A DNA stretch of 28,266 nucleotides from Ruminococcaceae bacterium UBA6413 (GCA_002437415.1 DJPL01000037.1:1-28266); one strand, 5' to 3'; positions 14,846 through 23,017 are shown, counted from the first letter of the stretch. Numbers and translations are program-made. The notes: generated from the letters alone by a model not told the origin.

Positions 14846-16441
14846 TCAGAGATTGTCCACAGCCGAGCGTTCAACGGCAAGGCACTTTGTATAGCTTTCC
14901 ATAAACCTATCAAAGCCCTTGACATCTTCAGGGTCGGGCGCTATAACGGTTGTCTGCACGGACGCAAATACATTGTCGGCAAGCCAGTCGCCAAGCGTTT
15001 TATCCGATTTATCGGACATATATGCCGCAAGCAGTGCCATACCCCATGCTCCGCCCTCTCCTGCGGTACTCATTACGGTGACAGGCGCATTTACAGCGGC
15101 GGCAAGTATCGACTGTCCGACCTTTTCCGTCTTGAAGAAGCCTCCGTGACCCGTTACGCTGTCTATCGGCACGTGCTCTTCCTTAGTAAGTATATCAAGA
15201 CCTGTCTTGAGCGCGCCGAGCGAGGTATAAAGCTGAGTACGCATAAAATCAGCCAGACCAAGATGAGCATCGGGCCGTCTTGCGAAAAGCGGTCTTCCCT
15301 GCTCAAAGCCCGTAACGTGCTCACCCGAAAGATAATTATAGGCTATCATACCGTCGCAGTCCTTTTTTCCCTCAAGTGCCTTTTTGAACAGCAGCTCATA
15401 AAGAACTCCGCTGTCAATATCAAAGCCTGCCGCAGCCGCAAATTCCTTGAACATACCCGCCCATGCGTTAAGCTCAGAGGTACAGTTGTTGCAATGCACC
15501 ATAGCGACCGCTTCACCCGAGGGGGTAGTCACCATATCTATCTGTTTATGAAGCTTTGCAAGGGGCTTTTCCAGAACTACCATTGCAAATACCGATGTGC
15601 CCGCAGAAACATTGCCTGTTCTAGGTGCGACACTGTCAGTAGCTACCATACCTGTTCCCGCATCACCCTCGGGCGGACAGAAGGGTATCCCCGCCTTAAG
15701 GCTACCGGATACGTCAAGCAGCTTTGCGCCGCTTTCGGTGAGCGTTCCCGCATTATTTCCCGCGGTAAGCACATCGGGGAGAAGCGACAGAACAGGCTTT
15801 GTAAAGCCGTGTGAACGTGCGGCATTATCAAACTTTTCCGCCATCTGACTATTATATGTAAGTGCGGAAGAGTCTACAGGGAACATTCCCGACGCTTCGC
15901 CTATTCCGAGTACGCGCTTTCCTGTCAGCAGATAATGAATATATCCCGCAAGGGTCGTAAGATGATCCAGATGCGCAAGGTGCTCTTCATCGCCGAGTAT
16001 ACACTGATACAGATGTGCCGCACTCCATCTCTGCGGCACGTGGAAGCCGAAAAGCTCCGTCAGCTCATCGCTTGCCTGCTCCGTCATAGTATTGCGCCAT
16101 GTCCTGAAAGGGGTCAGCAGTTTGTCGTCTTTGTCAAACGCCATATATCCGTGCATCATAGCGCTTATTCCTACAGAGCCGTAGGTCGTGGGCACTATGC
16201 CGCACTTTGACTCGATATCCTTTACAAGCGACGCATAACAGTCCTGCATTCCTGTGATAATATCATTTTCGCTGTACGTCCATATGCCGTTTTCAAATCT
16301 GTTTTCCCACTCATGCGAGCCCGTCGCCGCAGGTGAATTGTCACTTCCGATAAGCACAGCCTTGATCCTTGTCGAGCCGAACTCTATTCCGAGCGCCGTT
16401 TTTCCGTTTGCTATATCATTTTTTGTTTTCAGTATATCCAT
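14846..16441 (-). CDS. FGGY-family carbohydrate kinase
   Basis: 531 residues. ATP-dependent sugar or sugar-alcohol kinase of the FGGY (xylulokinase/ribulokinase/glycerol kinase) family. N-terminal phosphate-binding loop GIEFGSTRIKAVLIGS, then GISAMMHGYMAFDKD, TPFRTWRNTMT and the central GDAGTGMVATDSVAPRTGNVSAGTS with a candidate catalytic Asp. The C-terminal ATPase domain has VTGHGGFFKTEKVGQ and STAGEGGAWGMALLAAY. The GSTRIKAV and SHEWENRFENG stretches recall a clostridial group often found with pentose genes, so L-ribulose or a related ketose is a guess. No isomerase, epimerase or sugar transporter is beside it. The start follows GAGAGG. Own promoter at 16501-16529. Confidence 0.88.
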   Translation of the reverse strand: MDILKTKNDIANGKTALGIEFGSTRIKAVLIGSDNSPAATGSHEWENRFENGIWTYSENDIITGMQDCYASLVKDIESKCGIVPTTYGSVGISAMMHGYMAFDKDDKLLTPFRTWRNTMTEQASDELTELFGFHVPQRWSAAHLYQCILGDEEHLAHLDHLTTLAGYIHYLLTGKRVLGIGEASGMFPVDSSALTYNSQMAEKFDNAARSHGFTKPVLSLLPDVLTAGNNAGTLTESGAKLLDVSGSLKAGIPFCPPEGDAGTGMVATDSVAPRTGNVSAGTSVFAMVVLEKPLAKLHKQIDMVTTPSGEAVAMVHCNNCTSELNAWAGMFKEFAAAAGFDIDSGVLYELLFKKALEGKKDCDGMIAYNYLSGEHVTGFEQGRPLFARRPDAHLGLADFMRTQLYTSLGALKTGLDILTKEEHVPIDSVTGHGGFFKTEKVGQSILAAAVNAPVTVMSTAGEGGAWGMALLAAYMSDKSDKTLGDWLADNVFASVQTTVIAPDPEDVKGFDRFMESYTKCLAVERSAVDNL

Positions 16442-16500
16442 ATGCTATCCTCTCAATGCGGCATCAGCCGATATACCGCCGTTTTGGCGGCTATAAAAGA

Positions 16501-16529
16501 AGTATAACACATCGGAACAGCAAAAACAA
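16501..16529 (-). promoter_or_regulatory. Promoter of the FGGY kinase gene
   Basis: Minus strand TTGTTT, 17 nt ending GTGT, TATACT. Weak -35 but a TGTGT-extended -10. A small CCGCC/GGCGG hairpin (about 16478-16493) lies in the leader. Confidence 0.6.
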
Positions 16530-16569
16530 GACAGCTTTTTGTGCAGTTACTGAAAATGACCGTGAACGG

Positions 16570-16598
16570 TTGCATAATGCAGAAAAATGTGATAAAAT
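16570..16598 (+). promoter_or_regulatory. Sigma-A promoter of the 5'-nucleotidase gene
   Basis: TTGCAT, 17 nt ending TGTGA, TAAAAT. The leader is about 30 nt and contains the AAAGGAG ribosome site. Confidence 0.72.
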
Positions 16599-16633
16599 AC
16601 CATTAGCAAAATTTTATAACAAAGGAGAAGCCA

Positions 16634-18790
16634 ATGGGACTATTTAAAAAGGCAACCGCATTGCTCCTGTCGTCAATTTTGTTTGTGACGGCGGGAATCA
16701 CCGCTTTTGCCGACGACAATTACGATGAAGAAACGGAAAAAGACATTTTCGTATACTTTACAAACGATGTACATAACGCTTATGAGCAGACGGATACCGC
16801 AATAGGATATGCTTCGCTCGCCGCAGATATCAAAAACTATCAAAATGATGAAAATGTTGAAACGATACTTGTAGATGCAGGCGACTCAATTCAGGGCGGA
16901 ATAATAGGCGCGCTGTCAAAGGGTATGTGGCCCGCTGAAATAATGGACAAGATGGGATATGACGTAGCAGTTCCCGGAAACCACGAATTCGACTTCGGTG
17001 TCGAGCGTTTTCTTGAGATAGCTGACAGTGTTTCATATGATTATGTCAGCTGTAATTTCATCGACCTCAGAACAGGTGAAACGGTATTTATGCCGTATAA
17101 GATGATCAAAAAATTCGACACAAATATTGCTTTTATCGGAATAACCACTCCCGAAGCCTACAAAATGTCAAATCAAAACTATTTCAGAGATGAAAACGGC
17201 AATGATATATACAGCTTCTGCGGAGGCGATAACGGACAGGAGCTGTACAAGCGCGTGCAGGATACGATAGATGACGCAAAAGCCGCAGGTGCCGATATCA
17301 TAATCGCGGTTGCGCATACCGGCATAGATCCCTCAAGCACCCCCTGGACAACAGGTGAAATAATTGCCAACGTATCGGGTCTTGACGGATATATTGACGG
17401 TCATTCTCACACATATATGCCCACCGATAAATATACGGACAAGGACGGAAAAGAGATCGCTCCCGCTTCGACAGGCTCTAAATTCGAGCACTACGGCACA
17501 ATGTATATTGAGGAATACGATAACGACCATACAACATCGGAAGTAGCGGCTGTTGTAATGGAGGACAGGGCGCACTGCCCCGAGCAGGATCCCGAAATGC
17601 TGTCATTTATAAATGAAATTTCCGACAACATCAGCAAAACCTCGGATAAGGTCGTTGCAAGCTCCGATGTGACTTTATGTATGAACGACCCCGAAACGGG
17701 AAACCGTCTTGTACGCCAGCAGGAAACAAACCTCGGTGACTTCTGTGCAGACGCATACTTAAACGTTATGGACGCCGATATCGCATTTATCAACGGCGGC
17801 GGACTGAGAGCAGATATCACAAAGGGCGATATTACGATCGGCGACCTTATATCCGCTCACCCGTTCGGAAATCTTCTCTGCACCGCCGAGCTGAGCGGTC
17901 AGACTGTACTTGACCTGCTTGAAATGTCCGTACAGTATGCGGGCGACCTCACATATGAGTCGGGTAGTTTCCAGCACGTTGCGGGTATTACCTTTGACGT
18001 TGATACAACTGTACCGTCGCCTATAGTAACAGACGAAAACGGACTTTTCGTAAGGATTGACGGTAAGAGAAGAGTAAACAACGTTATGGTAGGCGGCGAG
18101 CCTATCGACCCCGAAAAAATCTACACGGTAGCATCTCACAACTACCTGCTCAAATCCTGCGGCGGCGGATTTACAATGCTTGAAAACTGCAAAATAGTAA
18201 AGGACGAAACAGTACTTGACTATGAAGCTCTTATAACCTATATCACTGATTATCTCGACGGCAATATTGCGGCAGACAGCGCCTATACAGACCCCTACGG
18301 TCAGAAAAGAATACGTCTTTACACCGAGAAAACAGAGCCGACCTGCGATAAGGACGGTTCGATAACATATCTGCGCGGTGCGGAATATATCACCGAAGCT
18401 ATAGAGGCTACAGGTCACAGCTACGGCGAATGGACGACAGTAAATGACGCAACATACACCGAAGAAGGCGTTATGAAGCGCGTCTGCGCGGTATGCGGAA
18501 ACGAAGAAACCAAAACGATCCCTGCGAAAACACCTTCCACAACACTTCCCGCAGAAACCACTACACCTGCCGCAACAACAGCAGAAACTGCTGCTCCCGC
18601 TGTAGCCACAGCAGGAACTACCGTTCCCGCGGCAACCGATAATACGACTGCTCCGTCACCGGTAGTTCCCGGAAGCAGTTCGGGCACTCCCGCAAACCCC
18701 GACTCGGGTATGCCGGTCGCAGTACCTACAGTTATGATAGTTGCACTGACAGCGGCTGTACTTGCCGTTTCGGGCAAGCGCAGGAAGTAA
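16634..18790 (+). CDS. Secreted, C-terminally anchored 5'-nucleotidase / cyclic phosphodiesterase (UshA-like)
   Basis: 718 residues. Hydrolyses extracellular nucleotides for salvage of nucleoside and phosphate. Signal peptide about 1-26 (cleavage near ITAFA). The metallophosphatase domain shows YFTNDVH (Asp45, His47), DAGDSIQGG, PGNHEFDFG, a VAHTGID His and DGHSHT. The 5'-nucleotidase C-terminal domain has GDFCADAYLNV and FINGGGLRADI. After about residue 560 comes a small CxxC domain (GHSYGEW... RVCAVCGNEETKTIPA) common in clostridial surface proteins, then a Thr/Ala/Pro linker, NPDSG, a membrane stretch and SGKRRK. That end looks like a variant sortase signal (NPxTG-like, with Ser) or a plain membrane anchor. 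AAAGGAG sets the ATG. Confidence 0.94.
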   Translation: MGLFKKATALLLSSILFVTAGITAFADDNYDEETEKDIFVYFTNDVHNAYEQTDTAIGYASLAADIKNYQNDENVETILVDAGDSIQGGIIGALSKGMWPAEIMDKMGYDVAVPGNHEFDFGVERFLEIADSVSYDYVSCNFIDLRTGETVFMPYKMIKKFDTNIAFIGITTPEAYKMSNQNYFRDENGNDIYSFCGGDNGQELYKRVQDTIDDAKAAGADIIIAVAHTGIDPSSTPWTTGEIIANVSGLDGYIDGHSHTYMPTDKYTDKDGKEIAPASTGSKFEHYGTMYIEEYDNDHTTSEVAAVVMEDRAHCPEQDPEMLSFINEISDNISKTSDKVVASSDVTLCMNDPETGNRLVRQQETNLGDFCADAYLNVMDADIAFINGGGLRADITKGDITIGDLISAHPFGNLLCTAELSGQTVLDLLEMSVQYAGDLTYESGSFQHVAGITFDVDTTVPSPIVTDENGLFVRIDGKRRVNNVMVGGEPIDPEKIYTVASHNYLLKSCGGGFTMLENCKIVKDETVLDYEALITYITDYLDGNIAADSAYTDPYGQKRIRLYTEKTEPTCDKDGSITYLRGAEYITEAIEATGHSYGEWTTVNDATYTEEGVMKRVCAVCGNEETKTIPAKTPSTTLPAETTTPAATTAETAAPAVATAGTTVPAATDNTTAPSPVVPGSSSGTPANPDSGMPVAVPTVMIVALTAAVLAVSGKRRK

Positions 18791-18816
18791 GGCTGACGGA
18801 ATAACATAAGATACAA

Positions 18817-18887
18817 AAGAAGTTGTGATGAAATTTTTGCATTTCGTCACAGCTTCTTAATTTTTCCAAATTTCATTGAAATTGCAG
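18817..18887 (+). repeat. Dispersed two-hairpin repeat, copy B, acting as terminator
   Basis: 18-bp stem with two G-T wobbles (18817-18834 with 18841-18858), loop of 6, then TTAATTTTT, then the palindrome AATTTCATTGAAATTGCAG (18869-18887). Stem core, palindrome and the 15-nt spacing between them match copy A (minus strand, 166-243). The loop and several stem positions differ in a paired manner. It sits 26 nt past the nucleotidase stop and likely ends that transcript. Confidence 0.68.
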
Positions 18888-18948
18888 AGCGCTCGCTTAC
18901 AACGGCTTTTAAACGCAATCGATTGGTATTTGAATCACTACCACACTT

Positions 18949-18978
18949 GCCTCCCCCGAAAAAGGGGAGGTGGCGCGG
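18949..18978. repeat. CCTCCCC/GGGGAGG intergenic hairpin
   Basis: In the 416-nt gap 18791-19206, the stretch TTGCCTCCCCCGAAAAAGGG, continued by GAGGTGGCGCGG, forms a CCTCCCC/GGGGAGG hairpin and looks like a fragment of dispersed GC-rich repeats of gut Firmicutes. Only one copy is visible here. The 76-codon open frame across it is not convincing as a gene. Confidence 0.35.
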
Positions 18979-19115
18979 CTGATACAAGTTCATTGTTTTT
19001 TAATATATAAGTTCAGAAAATCGGACTTTAATATATCTCCGACATTTCCGAGCCGTGACGGTGGGATTGTAATTGCTCAGCAGTTGTTTACTTTTTCCTT
19101 TGTTTTCTTTATCAA

Positions 19116-19159
19116 AAAAGTGAGCCGTGCGCACTATCTTTGCGCTTCGACTCACTTTT
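19116..19159 (-). terminator. Terminator downstream of the PflX-like gene (possibly bidirectional)
   Basis: Two-part stem: AAAAGTGAG/CTCACTTTT outside, GCGCA/TGCGC inside. On the minus strand it is followed by a run of T's (TTTTTTGAT). A smaller hairpin GGGTTGT/ACAACCC (19168-19184) lies between it and the gene end. Confidence 0.65.
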
Positions 19160-19206
19160 CCTTTTTCGGGTTGTATCACAACCCCATTTATATACCCTAA
19201 AACCTA

Positions 19207-20097
19207 TCAGACACCCTCAAGATCCCACTCGGGAGTATATTCAAACGTTGCGCTCTCCTTTTCCTGAGTATATCCGTCAAAGCCGAGCTCGGCGGCATAA
19301 TTGGTGACGGAGTTGTATTCAAATGTCGTGAGCCGTCTTGAAAGGTTCTTTATCTCAAGCGCCTTTCCGCAGGGCGTGTACTGGCGCATAAGGCTTATGC
19401 GTATATCTGCGGGCGGCACAATGCCGCTCAGTATATCAAGCACTTTAATACTGTCATGCCGACAACCCGGCAGAACAAGATGTCGGACAAGCACTCCGCT
19501 TTTCATCATACCGCTGTCGTCAAACAAAGCACTGCCGCGCTGACGATACATCTCTGCGATAGCCTTTGCCGCTATATCGAGATAATCCGGGGCAGAGGAA
19601 TACTCTCCCGCAAGTCCGGAAGAAGCGTATTTGAAATCCGGCAGATAAATATCAACAAGCCCGTCAAGCATTTTCAGCGTTTCGACCTTCTCATAACCCC
19701 CGCAGTTGTATACTACGGGAATTTTAAGCTTCGGCTTCACCTTTCGGAGCACGTCTGCTATTATATCGGTATAGTGGGTAGGTGTAACAAGGTCTATATT
19801 ATGAGCGCCCTTTTCCTGAAGCTCAAGCATTATCTCTCCAAGACGCTCGGGCGATATTTCTTTACCGTAACCGTCGCGGCTTATCGGCATATTCTGACAG
19901 AATATACACTTAAGCGGACAGCCCGAAAAGAATATCGTACCCGCGCCTCTTCCGTCAGTTCCCGATATGCACGGCTCTTCGCCGAAATGAAGTGAAGCCT
20001 TGGCGATTTTTAGTCCTTTCACCGAACACGCACCGACAGATTTTTCACGGTCAATGCGGCAGTTTCTCGGGCATAATGTACATGAAGACAGCGGCAT
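19207..20097 (-). CDS. Radical SAM protein, PflX-like (COG1313)
   Basis: 296 residues. Radical SAM iron-sulfur protein related to glycyl-radical activating enzymes. Cluster motif CPLKCIFC (Cys60, Cys64, Cys67) after TIFFSG, plus an N-terminal cysteine set (C6, C9, C13, C24: CTLCPRNC ... GAC) typical of the COG1313 PflX group. Later strands VTPTHYTDIIADVL, VYNCGGYE and DIYLPDFKYAS also fit. The actual reaction of PflX proteins is not established to my knowledge; activation of a glycyl-radical enzyme is a family-based guess, and no such enzyme is adjacent. Ribosome site AAGGGAG before ATG. It follows the PrsA-like gene across a terminator, so it may be expressed by read-through. Confidence 0.88.
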   Translation of the reverse strand: MPLSSCTLCPRNCRIDREKSVGACSVKGLKIAKASLHFGEEPCISGTDGRGAGTIFFSGCPLKCIFCQNMPISRDGYGKEISPERLGEIMLELQEKGAHNIDLVTPTHYTDIIADVLRKVKPKLKIPVVYNCGGYEKVETLKMLDGLVDIYLPDFKYASSGLAGEYSSAPDYLDIAAKAIAEMYRQRGSALFDDSGMMKSGVLVRHLVLPGCRHDSIKVLDILSGIVPPADIRISLMRQYTPCGKALEIKNLSRRLTTFEYNSVTNYAAELGFDGYTQEKESATFEYTPEWDLEGV

Positions 20098-20112
20098 ATG
20101 AATTTCTCCCTT

Positions 20113-20140
20113 AAAAAACCGCCCCGGCTGAGGGGCGGTT
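20113..20140 (-). terminator. Terminator of the PrsA-like gene
   Basis: 9-bp stem AACCGCCCC/GGGGCGGTT, loop of 6, followed on the minus strand by TTTTTT. It is only about 8 nt upstream of the ribosome site of the next gene, so any read-through would serve that gene. Confidence 0.85.
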
Positions 20141-20157
20141 ATAATGTTTAGTTGCTG

Positions 20158-21600
20158 TTATTCCGATGTAGTTGTATCGGAAGAGCTTTCGGCAGAAGTA
20201 TCACTTTCCGTCTTCGACTCTGCTGAGCTTTCATCGGCTGTATCCGATGATGTGCCCGATTCCTCAGTCGATGAGGTATCCTCTTCCTTTGTGATATTCA
20301 GCTTATCGTAGTCATATTCATATCCTACGGCGTTGCGCCATTCTTCAATAGCGCTGTTGGTCGTTTCGCTCTGACGTGATGAAAGCAGTTCGTCCTTTAC
20401 CGTAGCCTTGTACTCGGTAAGCTCTTCATCCGTAACAGTCGCCTTGCTGTCATACTTGATGATATAATATCCGCCGTCTGTGGGGATAAGTCCGCTCACA
20501 TCACCGGGATTTTTAAGATCAAATACACCGTTGTAAAGCTCCTCGGAAAGTCCCTCTTTGTTGTTCAGAACAAGGGTCGTCTGACCTGCCGTATCCTCAC
20601 TGTAGGCACTGCTGTATTCCTTGATTACCGCGTCAAAATCCGCACCGTCGGCTGTAGCCTTTTCCAGTGCAGTTTCAGCCTTGCTCTTTATCTCGGCAAG
20701 CTTTTCGTCACGCATCTTGTCGATCTCGGCATCGTCCGCACCGCTCTCGTTTCTGGCGGCATTTATTTCGGCATAATCCGATGAAGGGATAGAAACTACG
20801 ATATATTTTATTCTTCTTGCGTCATCGGGTATCCAGACCTTCTGATACTCTGAGTCGTTCGCGTAATCGGATGCACTCTTTTCATAAGTTTCCTTGGCTT
20901 CCTTCGTGAGCTTTGTGATATAATCCTCGACCTCAGCGTCCGTAACGGTGATATCCTTTACAAGATAATCGTTTACCTTCTTCTGGATAGCGGTATTTGT
21001 CTGCCACTTGAGAAATATTTCCTCCGTCAGTCCGAAGCCCGAAATATACTCATTGAAAAGCTCTTTTTCCTTTTCAAGTATCTTTTCGTCATTAGCACTG
21101 TCTACCGTCGATGTTTCATCGGTGCTTATACCGAGAGCCTCCTTTGCCTTTGTTTCAAAAGAAGCGTACCAGTCTTCAAGATTTTTAAGATATGTCTCCT
21201 CAACGGTTTTCATTTCTTCTTCGGAAAGCTGATCCAGTCCGAGCTCGCTCGCCTTTTTCATTATGAGCTTCTCATTTGTCAGCATATCTATTATGTTCTG
21301 TCTGTAGTACTGAACATATGAAGCATACGCGGAGTTTGTTTCATCAAGTCCGTAATTGGTGATAGTAAAAGAGTATTCGGAATAGAAATCCTTGAACTTT
21401 ATCTGATAATATTCCTTGTCCTCGTCCGAAAGCGAATCGACTGTAGTCCACGCCACGATATCATCATCGCTTGCAGTCCATATATTTTCCGTACTTGTAG
21501 TGTTATCACTGCCCGACGATGTAAGAATGCTGTCACTGCAACCGGTGAATATCATCGCACACGCGAGTATTGCAGCAACCGCTGCTGTTCTTTTCTTCAT
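20158..21600 (-). CDS. PrsA/SurA-like foldase lipoprotein (parvulin-type peptidyl-prolyl isomerase)
   Basis: 480 residues. Lipoprotein signal with lipobox FTGC (Cys21). An N-terminal chaperone-like helical region (about 60-240: LTNEKLIMKKASELGLDQLSEEEMKTVEE) is followed by a parvulin-like domain (about 255-390: RRIKYIVVSI..., ADFDAVIKEYS, LNNKEGLSEELYNGVFDL, GDVSGLIPTDGGYYIIKYD). The tail of about 50 residues is Ser/Thr/Glu/Asp-rich. It would help exported proteins fold at the outer membrane face. A long insertion (about 275-310, acidic and helical) splits the parvulin core, so isomerase activity is not certain. Preceded by a promoter at 21676-21703. Confidence 0.88.
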   Translation of the reverse strand: MKKRTAAVAAILACAMIFTGCSDSILTSSGSDNTTSTENIWTASDDDIVAWTTVDSLSDEDKEYYQIKFKDFYSEYSFTITNYGLDETNSAYASYVQYYRQNIIDMLTNEKLIMKKASELGLDQLSEEEMKTVEETYLKNLEDWYASFETKAKEALGISTDETSTVDSANDEKILEKEKELFNEYISGFGLTEEIFLKWQTNTAIQKKVNDYLVKDITVTDAEVEDYITKLTKEAKETYEKSASDYANDSEYQKVWIPDDARRIKYIVVSIPSSDYAEINAARNESGADDAEIDKMRDEKLAEIKSKAETALEKATADGADFDAVIKEYSSAYSEDTAGQTTLVLNNKEGLSEELYNGVFDLKNPGDVSGLIPTDGGYYIIKYDSKATVTDEELTEYKATVKDELLSSRQSETTNSAIEEWRNAVGYEYDYDKLNITKEEDTSSTEESGTSSDTADESSAESKTESDTSAESSSDTTTSE

Positions 21601-21675
21601 TTTTATACGATCCTTCCTTATTTTACGCAGTAGGATATTTGTGTAAATTGCATAACGTACTGCTGTATCTATATA

Positions 21676-21703
21676 AGTATATCACAAATTTAAAAAAAAT
21701 CAA
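21676..21703 (-). promoter_or_regulatory. Promoter of the PrsA-like gene
   Basis: Minus strand TTGATT, 16 nt, TATACT, with TGTGA before the -10. Leader about 70 nt. Confidence 0.6.
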
Positions 21704-21724
21704 AACAATTTTTCAAAAAAGAGG

Positions 21725-21753
21725 GTGAATTTTCTGTGAAAATGTGTTATACT
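21725..21753 (+). promoter_or_regulatory. Probable promoter of the BMP lipoprotein gene
   Basis: TATACT at 21748-21753 directly preceded by TGTGT. The -35 region (GTGAAT at 17 nt) is poor, so recognition would lean on the extended -10. Confidence 0.45.
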
Positions 21754-21823
21754 TATATCGAATATGATGAGATCACTGTGCTGACGCGCATTTATCTCAA
21801 GAATTCATTGGAGGTACAAACAG

Positions 21824-23002
21824 TTGAAAAAGCTTTCTAAATACATAAAACTTCTCGCACTTGGCATGGCGGCGGTAATTACGCTATGCGCCTGCTCCGG
21901 CGATAATTCAAGCTCGTCGGACGCTTCTTCTGTGCCGGAATATGTACAGGACACTTCCGCAAAGGTCGGATATGTCTATAATGAAGAGGTTTCGCACGAC
22001 AATATGACATATATGTTTGAAAAGAGCCGTAAGGATATTGAAAATGCCCTCGGACTTGAAACCTGCTATGTTGACGGCGTTGCGGTATCACAGTTTGAAG
22101 ATGCGGTAAAGGCACTTAAAAACGAGGGTTGTAAGATTATCGTTTCCGCTTCTCATGTTTTTGCAAACTCAGCTCTGAGCTATGCGAAAAAAGATAAGGA
22201 AGTATATATGCTGAGCTACGGCGGCACGGCATCGCTTACAAATCTAACCACTTTCCGTCCTAAGCTCTACCAGCCGTCATTCATCTGCGGCACTGTGGCG
22301 GCATGGAACTCTACCTCGCACAAGATAGGAATAGTAGCAGACGACCTTATGTACTGCTCAAACGGCGTTATCAATGCATTTATTCTCGGCATTCAGCAGA
22401 TATACAAGGAGCGAGAGACCGATGTTGAAATAATCTATGCCGAAACAAAGGCACAGACAGAGCAGGCTGTAAACACGCTTGAGGGCAAGGGCTGTGATGT
22501 GATCTTCTCATACCAGTCAAACGATCACTGTATGTACTATTGTGATTCGATCGGTATGAAATCAATAGGCTTTACAAGTGATATGGCTTATTCAGCCCCG
22601 AAATACGGACTTGTCGGCTACTACCTCAACTGGGCGACATACATCACCGACACGGTCAGAACCTGCATAAACGACAACTATATAGCGGAAGATTACATAG
22701 GCGGCTTCAGCGAAGCCTTTGTAAAGCTCACACCGTACTCTGCCGCCTGCAAAAAGGAAACGCTGACTATAGCCGACACCCTTTACGACTATGTAAAGAA
22801 AGGCAAGGCGAAGATATTTGAGGGCGAGATACGCGATAAGGACGGTCTTGCGAGAGTAGGTGCAGGTGCAACACTTGACGATATGCAGATACTCGCGATG
22901 GATTATCTCGTGTATGGCGTAACGTATGTAGATAATATGATCGACCCTGTACCTAACCCCGTAACCTCTGACCTGACTGTCAAAACGGAGTACGTTTCAT
23001 AA
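21824..23002 (+). CDS. BMP-family substrate-binding lipoprotein
   Basis: 392 residues from a TTG start with GGAGGT 8 nt upstream. Lipoprotein signal with lipobox-like LCAC (Cys24). The rest matches the basic membrane protein (BMP/PnrA/Med) fold: KVGYVYNEEVSHDN at the first strand, IIVSASHVFANSALSYAKK, TFRPKLYQPSFICGTVAAW, KIGIVADDLMYCSNGVINAFILGI, DVIFSYQSNDHCMYYCDSIGMKSIGF and YYLNWATYITDTVRT. Known members bind purine nucleosides or similar ligands for an ABC importer. No permease or ATPase is adjacent, and a strong terminator follows, so it is an orphan binding protein. Several Cys residues are unusual for the family. Purine nucleosides fit the secreted 5'-nucleotidase upstream, but that link is only suggestive. 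Confidence 0.87.
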   Translation: MKKLSKYIKLLALGMAAVITLCACSGDNSSSSDASSVPEYVQDTSAKVGYVYNEEVSHDNMTYMFEKSRKDIENALGLETCYVDGVAVSQFEDAVKALKNEGCKIIVSASHVFANSALSYAKKDKEVYMLSYGGTASLTNLTTFRPKLYQPSFICGTVAAWNSTSHKIGIVADDLMYCSNGVINAFILGIQQIYKERETDVEIIYAETKAQTEQAVNTLEGKGCDVIFSYQSNDHCMYYCDSIGMKSIGFTSDMAYSAPKYGLVGYYLNWATYITDTVRTCINDNYIAEDYIGGFSEAFVKLTPYSAACKKETLTIADTLYDYVKKGKAKIFEGEIRDKDGLARVGAGATLDDMQILAMDYLVYGVTYVDNMIDPVPNPVTSDLTVKTEYVS

Positions 23003-23017
23003 AAATGATAGCACGTG

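Noticed and set aside
15146..15814. Plus-strand open frame of 222 codons opposite the FGGY kinase
   Set aside because: The kinase strand carries continuous family motifs; the antisense frame has no ribosome site or recognisable domain.
17759..18418. Minus-strand open frame of 219 codons opposite the 5'-nucleotidase
   Set aside because: Shadow of a well-supported gene, Tyr/Cys/Val-rich random composition.
18705..18790. Standard LPXTG sortase signal on the nucleotidase
   Set aside because: There is no LPxTG; only NPDSG is present, so it is reported as a variant signal and not as LPXTG.
18970..19200. Possible small gene of 76 codons between the nucleotidase and PflX-like genes
   Set aside because: It runs through a GC-rich hairpin and a terminator, lacks a ribosome site, and has no recognisable domain.
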